DNA of 64,000 nt, taken from NCBI GenBank assembly GCA_019188255.1, contig JAETXT010000002.1, forward strand, positions 4,898,001 through 4,962,000, read 5' to 3'. Positions 1 to 10,160 of the stretch are shown here, one piece after another. How positions within the stretch are numbered: the first letter of the stretch is position 1; the number at the start of each line of letters is the position of its first letter. The notes below the pieces were generated by a model. The model saw nothing but the letters and a program-made list of their open reading frames with translations, was not told where the DNA came from and searched no databases. This DNA is from Verticillium longisporum. Lineage: Eukaryota > Ascomycota > Sordariomycetes > Glomerellales > Plectosphaerellaceae. The translations under genes and the position numbers were made by a program.

Positions 1-264
<264 letters not shown>

Positions 265-1212
265 TGTTCTGATCGGTCTTACTCGGCCGACTTGTGTGTT
301 TTGGTCGCCGAGACGTGCGAGAAGAGGCAGCTTGGGCATTGTATGTTGGCCGTCTGTGGCCAAGCATGGTTTGGTTGGAGATACTTCATTGTAAGGATTT
401 ACGCTTAAGAAGGAATTGTCGCACCTCAGGTCTGCAAGCATCATTGTCTTGGGTGTTTTCGCCATTCCTTGGACGACGAGCGGTCGTTGGGCGCGGGCGG
501 TGGCTTTCTATTGGAATACATTTTCGCTTTCATACTTGGTTTTTTTTTTTGTTTTCATTCTCTACGGTCTGCATCATTGCGAGCAGGCGGTGAATAGAGG
601 TCCTGGTTGACTGGTGTTTTGAGCGAGGCCTTGTGCAAGAATCGAATGCTAATCCGTTCTCATTGTCGATGTCTCTGCTGTCTCCTTCCGTGTCAACATT
701 GACTTCTGTCTTTTTCACTTCATCGTGAATAAGCCATGCTAACATTCTGTTCTCCCTGTTGAGAATAGCCATTGCACGTGTAAGGACAAATCTCGTCATG
801 GTAAAACTCAGGCGGGCCTTTTCGTGTTGTACAACCCATCTCCAAGGTCAATCTATCGATGGATCCTTCTGCCCTATGTACAGCTGGTCCACGCGCCAAT
901 GTCACAAAGAAAAACGAGCCCTGGCCGAATAACCCTCCGAACCAACAATCTTGACACCACGATTCGGAAGGTGGAGAGTTGGGCAACCTCTCCTAAGAAA
1001 AAGCTCTCCTCATCCCGCCTCCGCCACCCTTCTTTTTGTCTGCTCCCACTTCCTCAGCTATCCATCCCGCACACACGCCGGACTCCACGGAGAAGCCAGC
1101 ATTGGGCCACCCACATGCACGCCGAGAGCCGATCTGATGGGGGGGCAGTCTGGTCCGGGTATGGAGAGAACACCCGTGCGAAGCAGGAGCAGATATACAG
1201 AACGAGGCGCGC
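265..1212. other. Intergenic: 3' flank of Rsp5 and 3' flank of the complex I gene
   Basis: The two genes converge here. I see no supported coding region; the short ORFs in both strands lack homology-like motifs and splice structure. There is a T-rich tract near 540. Confidence 0.5.
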
Positions 1213-2106
1213 CTACTTCCTGTGCCACATCCTCGTGATCTTGGTATTACGCATCTTGCGCTGGAGCTGGAAGATGCCGTACATGAGGGCCTCGGAGGTC
1301 GGGGGGCAGCCGGGGACGTAGACGTCGACAGGGACGATGCGGTCGCAGCCGCGGACGACGGCGTAGCTGTAGTGGTAGTAGCCACCGCCGTTGGCGCAGG
1401 AGCCCATGGAGATGACCCAGCGGGGCTCGGGCATCTGATCGTAGACCTGGCGCAGGGCCGGGGCCATCTTGTTGGTGAGGGTGCCGGCGACGATCATGAC
1501 GTCCGACTGGCGCGGCGAGGCGCGGAAAATGATGCCGAGGCGGTCCTGATCGTACCGCGGGGTCGAGAGGTGCATCATCTCGACGGCGCAGCAGGCGAGG
1601 CCGAAGGTCATGGGCCAGAGGGAGGACTGGCGAGCCCAGTTTGTGATGACGTCGAGGGATGTGCTGTTTTTTTTTTCAGTTCTGTCAGCTGCTGCTCGGA
1701 CGGCTGCGGTATCAAGTTGGGGAGGGGGGGTCCGGCGGCAGAGTTGCGTACAGGGCATATTGCAGGACGCCCTTGGTGCCCTCCTGGCTCGGGAGGGGGA
1801 CGTTGTTGGGGAGCAGGCTGGGCGTGCCGGCGGTCCGGGGCTCGAGGGCGCTGGCGCGTTCGTTGCGCGACGAGGTCGAGAGGGAGGCGGCGAGGACGCG
1901 GGGTGCGATGGGTGCGAGGGAGGCGGCGGGCCTTGCTGTTCGAGGTCACACACACATCAGCAACTTGATCGTCGTCGTATCTTTTGAGGGACAGTTTGAG
2001 AGGCGAGGAGGGGCTACGTCGTGGTTTTCCGTCATGTCCACGGCTCCGCAGGGGAAATGTTACCTCGTAGGGCCATTGAGGCCGCTGGCCTCCAGGACTG
2101 CAGCAT
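1213..2106 (-). CDS. nuo19.3: NADH:ubiquinone oxidoreductase 20 kDa subunit (PSST/NDUFS7/NuoB), mitochondrial
   Basis: This is the complex I subunit that carries iron-sulfur cluster N2, the last cluster before ubiquinone, in the matrix arm of the mitochondrial inner membrane. Three exons (2106-2064, 1935-1752, 1663-1213) join in frame to 225 residues. Exon 1 plus early exon 2 give an Arg/Ala/Ser-rich matrix-targeting sequence (start [13 protein letters not shown]). The mature part is almost invariant: [18 protein letters not shown] holds the tandem-Cys N2 ligands, and [14 protein letters not shown] and [16 protein letters not shown] hold the other two cysteines. It ends ITRMWHRK. Introns are 128 bp (1936-2063) and 88 bp (1664-1751). 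The start was chosen because ATG at 2106 opens the presequence and the exon 1/2 splice keeps the frame. It is encoded convergently with the HECT ligase and divergently from the MFS gene. Confidence 0.96.
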
Positions 2107-2693
2107 TGTGAGGGTCGTGAAGGTGTCAATTGACGAGGTGAGAAGGGAAGGAGTGGGGAGGTCTGTGTCGGAGATGAGCGTGGGCGTTCGGGGCGCTGGG
2201 GGGCGACGCTTCTGACAGAGCTCTGTCGTAGTCGAGATGGTTGACGTTGACGATGCGGTGGTTTTCGCCGCCTCGCTAATTGCAATCGACAGGCCCTGAT
2301 TGGCTCTTCAGGACCGAGACAGACGTGAGAGAAGTGCCCAATGGCTTATGTAAGAAGACTTAGGTAAGGAGACTTAGGTAAGGAGACTTAGGTAAGGAGA
2401 CTTAGGTAAGCAGATTTGAGTTGACGAAGCGGAAGTTACGAGCCACAGACAATGAGAATGTCTCATTCGCTCCCAGAACTCGCTGATGTTCGGTGAGCAT
2501 AGCCATTCGCTCAGAATGTCATGATGATCTGCATCTCCCAACAGAACCCAGTGCAAGAGTTGATCCATTGTCCGAAATGTAAAGATCAGGGGTGCGATCC
2601 CTCGGACATAGGCTCCGTGGTCTATCGCTGACCAATCCCCCCCTCTTGCGTGAGCGCGCTCGTCATCGCCCGACCCTCCGAACTTGTTCCGAC
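2107..2693. promoter_or_regulatory. Shared upstream region of the complex I gene (-) and MFS transporter (+)
   Basis: A 587-bp divergent intergenic region with no coding signal. It contains a 14-bp tandem repeat at 2357-2410. No specific transcription-factor site is claimed. Confidence 0.5.
2357..2410. repeat. Tandem repeat, 14-bp unit, about 3.9 copies
   Basis: Unit GACTTAGGTAAGGA occurs at 2357, 2371 and 2385 as exact copies, with a last 12-base partial copy from 2399. It lies in the divergent promoter between the complex I gene and the MFS gene. The TTAGGTAAG core resembles the TAGGTA-type motifs common in Sordariomycete intergenic DNA. Confidence 0.9.
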
Positions 2694-4786
2694 ATGGACA
2701 GCAGGAGCTCGATCACCTCATTCGAGTCAAGCGATGTGTGTCTTGTCATTCATTCAAAGCCCGCGAACACCATCATGACTGTAGACAAGAGTGCCACTAG
2801 TAGCCTTGCGGCGGGTGCCGCCGATGACGAAGAGACCATCACCACAGAGACGACGACTCTCTTGAACTCCGAGACGAGCTCCGGCACCCTGTCCGATGGC
2901 TCGGCATCACGTCCCCAGCCGCGACGGGACTCGGATGCTGATTCCAACGCACCCAAGCAGTCCGTCGGCACCGCAAGGGCCGTAGCTATCATCTCCAGCA
3001 CATGGGTGTTGATCTTCCTCACAGGTATGATGACCATGGCGGATGGTGTAAGTCCCCCCCTGTTGTCAGTCTGCCGCTGACCCAGCCAAGCATCCAACAT
3101 GTCCGGCATCACTATGGCCCAATCTGCCATTGCCGAAGACTTGCAAGCCTACGAAGAGGCTCTGTGGTTTACCAGCTCATATCTCATTTCCACGTCAGCC
3201 TTGTCCCCGCTCATCGGCCGATTGGCCACCATCTTCTCGCCCCGCGTCCTCGTGTTGCCCACTGGCATATTCTTCGCTGTTGGAGGCGCCGTGACGGCTA
3301 CGGCTCCCTCATTCGGCGTCTTCATCCTTGGCCGAGTTCTGACCGGAATAGGCGGAGCTGGCATCACCAATCTCGCCATCATCCTGGTGCTGGAGCTGAC
3401 CAGCAAAACGAAGCGTGGCATCTTCGTTGGCCTGGTAAATTGCGGGTTCACGATTGGCCTCTCATCCGGTGCTGTGGTGTACGGGGCTCTACTGCCTGCA
3501 GTTGGCTGGGTATGTCTTGAACAAGCTCCATGAATGTGTGTATACCGCCTCAGTGGAGCTGACCTTGATGCAGAGGTTGCTCTTCGGTATTCAAGCGCCT
3601 ATCGCCCTCGCCGCTGGTCTTGGAGTCTTTCTCAGCCTTCCTAGCTCGTTCAAGTCGGGTCACAAATCATCTGAGAAGCCGATTAGAGAAAAGCTGGCAC
3701 GGATTGACTATGCCGGTGCTATCGTCCTGGTAAGACGCTCTTGATCTCCAGAATGCCAGCTTCAACTCTTCAAGAGACTTACCAGTCTAGATGCTCACTA
3801 TAGTGCTCTTCTTGGTCGGCCTCTCCGGAGAGATCAAATGGGTGCCCATTCTACTCTCCGTGGCGGGAGCTGTGGTCTTCGTCCTGATCGAAGTCTATGT
3901 TGCCGTCGACCCTGTCATCCCTCTGTCGATTCTCTCATCTCGGGGCGTCTTCTTCTCCTGCATTGCGCGTAAGTACTACTTCATAGTGCCGCAAAGCTCA
4001 CCACTAACCCTACCAGAACTTCTTTTCATGGCCTCCCGCTGGACCGTCCTCTTCTACTCACCCATATTCTTTCTGGCCGTACGCGGCTACGCCCCGGCCG
4101 TTGCTGGATCGATCCTCATTCCCACCAACCTCGGCTTTGGCTCTGGCGGCCTCATAGTCGGATGGCTCCACGTCCGCCGCAACGGCGCTTTCTGGCTCCC
4201 CTCTATCATCGGTCTCGCCCTCTTCGGCGCCTCCCTCTTCATCCTCTCCCTTGTGAGCGCTCCGGATTCCTCAGCATGGCTATTTGTCCTCGTCGTCTTT
4301 GCCAATGGCCTTGCCACCGGCGCTTCTCTCAACTACACCCTGGCACACATGTTGCACCTCAGCCGGCCGGAAGAGCACTTCATATCCGCGAGCCTGTTGG
4401 GCACGTTCCGAGGGTTCGGTGGTAGCTTCGGCACGGTCATCGGTGGGGGCGTATTCTACCGACTGTTGCATGGAGGTTTATTGGAAGGCTTCTCCCAGCT
4501 TGACGGCGGACTTACAAAGGAGCGACGCGCATTGTTGACCAAATTGATGGGCAGCCCAGCGCTCGTGTTCAACGGTGGCCTTGGGGATGCGGAGCAGGGA
4601 GTCGCTGTCAAGGGATACGCGAATGCTTCCCGAGGCACATGGGCAGCCGCTGCGGTTTTGGCCATCTTCATTGTCGCTCTTCAGGCTGCCTCAGGGTGGG
4701 ACAAGCCGGCGGAAAAGATTGACGAAGAAGAAGAGGTGAACGAGCGAGCGAACTTGCTGCAAAGCGAGGGCGTTGTGGAGGCATGA
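2694..4786 (+). CDS. Major facilitator superfamily transporter (DHA2/Vba-like)
   Basis: Predicted multi-span (about 14 TM) H+-coupled exporter of the fungal DHA2/vacuolar basic amino acid or multidrug group. Proposed exons: 2694-3045, 3091-3509, 3574-3729, 3791-3968, 4017-4786, giving 624 residues. A hydrophilic Ser/Thr/Asp-rich N-terminus of about 95 residues precedes TM1. The MFS loop-2/3 signature is GRLATIFSPR and the exporter-type segment GRVLTGIGGAGI follows. The 48-bp fourth intron (3969-4016; GTAAGT, branch CTAAC, CCAG) is a multiple of three, so it stays open if unspliced and would be missed by ORF calling. The first intron donor is uncertain: GTAAGT at 3048 is the better consensus, but only GTGTAA at 3046 keeps the frame. 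Substrate cannot be told from sequence. The C-terminus is acidic (DEEEEVNERANLL), and its dileucine-like end would fit vacuolar sorting. Confidence 0.88.
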
Positions 4787-5037
4787 GATGCACCCACAGT
4801 CAGTCTTCGAGCACGAGACACTCGGCCGTCACCCTCATCTGGCTCTTGGTTTACTGACGCCCCTTCTCTATCAAACCACGGGCAGATCATTTGATATGTT
4901 CTACTCACATGTCCACGACCTTAGCACAGGGCTTGCTTCACCGCACTATTGTATTGACGTTCTATCTCCATACGCATCCGACGTTCAGCAATTGATGCAT
5001 GCTCCCAGTGCCCTAGCTCCAGTGCACCGTCACCCTC

Positions 5038-8000
5038 TTACTGTAGGTCCCAGCAGTTCGCCTACGAGTATATCAGTATTCAAAGGCCCTTCCATAAGAC
5101 ATGCGTAGATCAAGCTGCAACTTACATTTACGAGAACATTCTGCCCGTCCGTGATGTCCCTTGTCGAGAAGATGCGAATGTCCAGGCGGCCTGGCAATGC
5201 GGGCATGAAAACAGGTGGGATGACAGGACGTCCCGCCTGGCCACCCTGACACGGAACCATTTCCCCCAACGCTGCTCGGGGAACTCCATCTCCGGTGCCG
5301 GCGTCGCCTTTCAGTCTCTGCCCCGTGTTGATGAGATAATTCTTCACGTTCATGGCAACCTGTCCGTTGCCGCCAGCTCGAAGCTGCGGGCCAATGACTG
5401 GGTGCGAGAGCAGATACGCGGCCATGCCAGCCGTAATGGCCGTTGCAGGAGAGGTGCCCGATTGATGTTTCCAAGTCTGACCACTGTCACCGGCCTCATT
5501 CGATAGGCTTTCGGTCCCGGCACAGTCGACATCGGTGCCGATATTGTACAGACTCAGGATGCCCTTCCGTCGCACGTCGACGTACTGGGATTTCAGGTTT
5601 CGTGATCCGTCGTACCGCGCATTGCCCACCACGATGAGTCCCGAGTCACGTCCACCAGCAGCCCGCGGCGTGCTGTAAGACAGGTCTCTGATATTTTCGT
5701 CTTCTTTCAAGGCGTCGTTCCCGGCAGAGGCGACTGCCACGATGCCCTGTGCCATAAACTCGGGCAGATACACCTGGTAAGGGTCGGTGTACTTTGTGAC
5801 CGGCGTGCCCTGGGTTCTGGGATCCTCCCACCAGAGGCTCGCGACGGGCAGGCTGAACGACATGGAGATGACGGACCTGCCGAAGAGGTTGTTGTCGTAA
5901 ACATATCGCTGAATGGACAAGAGGGCAAAGATCGTTCTGGATACCGTGAGCTTGTTGGCTAGGTCATCAAAGTGCATCAGCTGCACCATGACAATGTTTG
6001 CACGCTTGGAAACCCCCGAGTATGCGCCAGCGGCAAGCGATACCATGCAGGTGCCGTGGTCGTTTCCAGAATAGAATATGTCTGCTTCTGTTTCGCCATC
6101 GAGGGACATGGACCACGCGCCGACGACTCGGTCTTTGAAGTCCTGGAGGATGGTTAGCTCTATGTCTGTGTTCTTTTGGGAAGAAATCAGCGGAATAACC
6201 CCCGCCATCAGTCAGGCTTTATGTATCCCCAAGTTGCAAACTGACCACGTGTTTTCTGAGGAAGTTCTGGTCGATCACAAAGACCGTGGACTTCTCGTTG
6301 TCTCTGGTAGCGGCGTCTTCAAAAACGAACTCTTCAAAGTCAAGGTATGAGCCCTGAAGTTGTGTGTATCGGGATAGTTGGGCGAGCCAATTCAGGTGCC
6401 CCGGGCTGCCGGGAGTTTGCTGTTTGAACCTGCTGTTTGGGCCGGGGGTTGAGCGCGGCTGAAGCGGTGCTACGGCTGTTCGATACAGAGGGTCTGTCGT
6501 GTTGGTGTTCGAATCAGTAGCGCGCTTGCCAGGAGTGTTGGTAGCCGAAGAGCTGGAGTCTAGGCCAAAGTCCTCTACTGTGACTTCGGCGTCGATGCTC
6601 ATGGACAGCACGATGGGGTTCTCCCACAAGGCCTCGGCCGTACGTTGATCTAGTGTAGCAATGTAAATCCACTACTCAAAATCGATCAGTTGATAGAGCA
6701 CCCTAAGAATACGCGACGAACGACAAGCATGAAAGAAGCCATCTGGTATAAGCAGGGCTCCGGTACTGTGCATCGGTACAGGGCACGACATGTGGAAGAA
6801 CCTACGTTGGAAAGCCAGCTGTTCGTCTTCTGAATGTTGGCCTCGTTCTTGGGCAAACTGCGGACAAGCTCGTCGTACTGGTCCTTAGAAGTGCCCTTCT
6901 GTGTCACGATTATGATGGGAGTTTGCGTCGCAGTCATGGTACAAGTCGAGCTGCTGGTGCTGGTCGTAATGGTTGGTGTTGCGGTCGGTTTGGGGGGTTC
7001 ATTTGGTGAGCCACCTCCCGGGCTGCCGATCAAGACTGCAAGGACAGCGACGAGAGAGGCGACTAGAAGTCTTCAGTACAGGGAGAAGGGACATATGCAT
7101 TATCCGAGGAAGGTTCAAGAATAACGGATCTGGGGTAGCAGCTTACAGATGCCAGTGGCTACTCTTCCGGCAACAGCAGCAATACCAATCTTGTCAATCT
7201 ATGCCAAATCATCTATCAGCAACAGTATTTGGACAGTGACGGAACACAACATTGAGGTGCTTTCGTACCGCAATGGAGGCAATGTCAAGGTGAGCGGTCA
7301 CATCAATGTTCGGCAAAATGTCCATCTCCAGAGCAGGCTCAGCCTGTGCGCTGTCAGCAGCAGCAGCGTCCACAGGCCTTTGGAAAGATTCTATGCTGCT
7401 TTGAACTATCGCCTCGTATTAGTATTTGCGCAAGCCAGACCTGTCGCATTTACCTCACCTGCTGCCTCTAGAGCATTGGCTGTCTCCTCATCAACCTGCA
7501 CACCGCTGCGTCAGGATTCATGTACCCAGATTTAAAACGTCCAGAGGGCCAATTTCACAGGGGGGGGTTTACTGACCCGTGTAGGACCAGCGACAGTTAT
7601 GTCGTAGCGTTTGGCTATCTTGAATTCTCTGATGATCTTAGGCGCGAGCGGTTCTGCGCTGGTTAGCTCATGGCTTTTCCCATTGCAGTCCAACATTTTC
7701 TCGGGGACCAGGGACACCCTGAGATAGCCCTGATGTAGTCTTGTCACTTACTGATACTGGCTTGAATTCTGTTGAGAGTTTTGGAGCCTCCTACAAGGCG
7801 CTCCAGAATCTTCCTCTCTCGCTCTGTGAGAGGGATCCTCGCAACGAGTCTTGGATCATCATTGGCTCGTCGAACCTTGGACGAACCTTGTCGAATGTTT
7901 TGATACTCCTCAAGGTCTTCTTTGTACTGAGCGACAGCGGATCTTGCCTCTTTCAAAGTCTCGTTGTATGCTTTCAAGTCGTCGACGAGCTGCTGAATAG

Positions 8001-9082
8001 TCGGCATGAACCATGTCTCATCCTGGTACACTTGGATTCGGTTACCGTCGCCGCACAGCTGCTTAGCATCTCCTGCACAGAATTTATTACAGTCTCTTTG
8101 AGGGGCATCCTCAGCATCATGGAGTGTGTTTCCGACAAAACACTCGCTTGTTGATGACCGAGTCAGCTTCTTTGCTGACGACAATGATAAAGCGGTGTGT
8201 TGGAGATCCTACCTGCCGAATTCTACACCTGCGTATTGCCAGTTGTTGTTCCGAGCAAACTCTATGCATTTGCTGACAGTCATACCTGTATTGCTGGCAT
8301 CGACAGTACTGTCCGCCCTCAGAACGCGCTGTTCCAGGTTCGCATCGTAGAAACAACCTTTGTTGACAAAGTTGTCGATACGAGGCACTATTGTTGGTAA
8401 GATTTGAGTCGTAGTTGTGGAGACCGACGCAATACTTGTTGTAGAGCTCGTAGATGTCGTGATATCTCTGTCTGTTGCCGTAACAGGAGGCCTGGCACTT
8501 GTCGTGGCTCGGGTCGTACTTGACTTGACCTCACCTGAGCCGCCAACGCAGCCGCCCTTGTTACACTTTTCGCCTGGCGAGCAAACGTTGCAAAGTTCGC
8601 CGAGAACACATCTCACACCCTCATAGTCGCAGCAGATAGCACCTGAGACGTAACAGTTGCCGTGGCTGCATGCCGTATGGCGGGGGACTTAGTAAACTCT
8701 GATCAGGGGCAAGGCCCGTTGCATTTCGGTGTGGAACTTACCAGCAAACACCGCCGTCACACCCTACGGCCTCGAAGGTGATGGGGTTCAGAGCACACCA
8801 CGATAAACCCGGCACCGCGCAGCCGACTGTGCCTTCGAAATCGACACAAGTGCGGTCACCAGGACACACAGCATCCCCTCCACACGTCGTCTGGGAGCAA
8901 AGGAAACCATCTGGGCAAGAAGGATCTCGGGAAGCACGCCGGGATAGATCGCTGTAGCTAACAGAGGCGTTCAAAGGCCGCGTGATCCCTAGCTGAGAAG
9001 GTAAGGCCAAAGCAGCAGGTGCGTGGATCAAAAGGACGGCGATTCCATGCAACATGGACGGATTCAGGAGGCGAAGAATCAT
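5038..9082 (-). CDS. WSC-domain / transmembrane / S8 subtilase fusion protein
   Basis: Eleven exons join in frame to about 1081 residues: 9082-8742, 8665-8213, 8146-7752, 7653-7577, 7495-7459, 7405-7269, 7198-7147, 7062-6806, 6671-6246, 6172-5126, 5061-5038. In order: signal peptide (residues 1-30, MLHGIAVLLIHAPAALALP); two Cys-rich segments (about 50-155); a Ser/Thr-rich linker; a WSC carbohydrate-binding domain (about 217-306); a charged helical, coiled-coil-like stretch (312-395); a hydrophobic helix (about 486-510); a Pro/Thr linker; an inhibitor-I9-like prodomain (about 545-620); and an S8 subtilase with all catalytic parts: Asp717 (VFVIDQNF), His764 (NDHGTCM), oxyanion Asn877 (ASAGND), Ser966 (SGTSPATAITAG). 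Every junction has GT/AG and correct phase, which argues for one gene and not two. The last 64-bp intron (5062-5125, GTAAGT) is inferred; if retained, the stop is at 5030. Ligand and substrate are unknown. It is divergent from the GH105-Cys-repeat gene. Confidence 0.82.
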
Positions 9083-10160
9083 GCTGGATGTCTGAAAAGA
9101 ATTGTCAAGGCCTCTAGTCACTGGTTGGGGATGTAGTCGAGGCGGCAAGTGATGGTGCGGACTTGATGCATATGACTTGACTGCACGTCCAACCGAGAAT
9201 ATCTGAGAACCTCGACATTATCTGACACGTGAGAAACCTCTGTCACTTGATTATCCCTGAGTATACTGAGGCGTGGCATCCATGTACGGACTGCTTACAC
9301 ATGGGGTGTCATTCCCGTGGTCGGCTCCTCGGCCTAGCGTTCCGACTCAGTGATCGCGGCGTTTCCGGACTGGTCAGCTGGCGAGCATGGCTCTCATTGC
9401 GTTTCTGGAAGTCTTTCATGTGTTCCGATACGCCAACAAGGTTTGATAATAGCATGTTAGGTGGACAAGACGAGAGGATCTACCCCCTGGCTAGCCCAGT
9501 CCCTAATGAGAAGCGGCCGACATTGCGGTGACCACCTAGGGTCCAGACCATGCTGCTTACTTGCAGGCAGCGCAAACACGTGGTCAGCTTTTACGAAGAC
9601 TGGCAGTTGGAAATGGTTCAGCTCAATTCGGATAGAGAATCTTGGCGAATGGGGTTGACTGCATCGTACATTTCCCACCATAGCGCGAAGGTTAAACCAC
9701 TCGGCTATCGCCGTCTTTGCCCCCTCATCAACTCACCTCTGCTAATACGAGATTGCATGACCTGAGTGCATTTAGAATTCTGTGAAAGAATTTGGAATCA
9801 GTGGCGAAGCGTTGAAGGCAATACCAGCCAATAAGACGTGCGGGCTCGTACCAGAGCGGCATCAACTTCCAAAGTAGGCAAAGCCGGAAGCGCACATTGA
9901 AACCCACCCGACTACACACAATCCTTTTGTTGTGCTGACCGCATGATTCAGGGTCATCAACTGAGCCGCAATTCCGATGCTTTGCTTAACTAATGATGAA
10001 CTGAGCAATGGAGACGTGCAAGTCGCCGTCTCGAGACCAAGAAGGTTTCCTTTCCTCATGGCCAAGTTATATCCTTCGCCATCTAGCCAATACGTGATCT
10101 TTCATAAGGACGCAGGCACAGCTTTCGTTCGTGACGTAGTCGAGAGTCGCAGTCGACACA
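9083..10160. promoter_or_regulatory. Divergent promoter of the WSC-subtilase and GH105-Cys-repeat genes
   Basis: About 1.08 kb separates the two start codons. No coding exon with family resemblance was found. The head-to-head arrangement could allow co-regulation; no specific operator is claimed. Confidence 0.55.

Noticed and set aside
5038..9082. Two separate genes (WSC protein and subtilase) instead of one
   Set aside because: Exons at 7459-7495, 7269-7405 and 7147-7198 bridge the two parts with correct phases at every junction, and no stop or start separates them.
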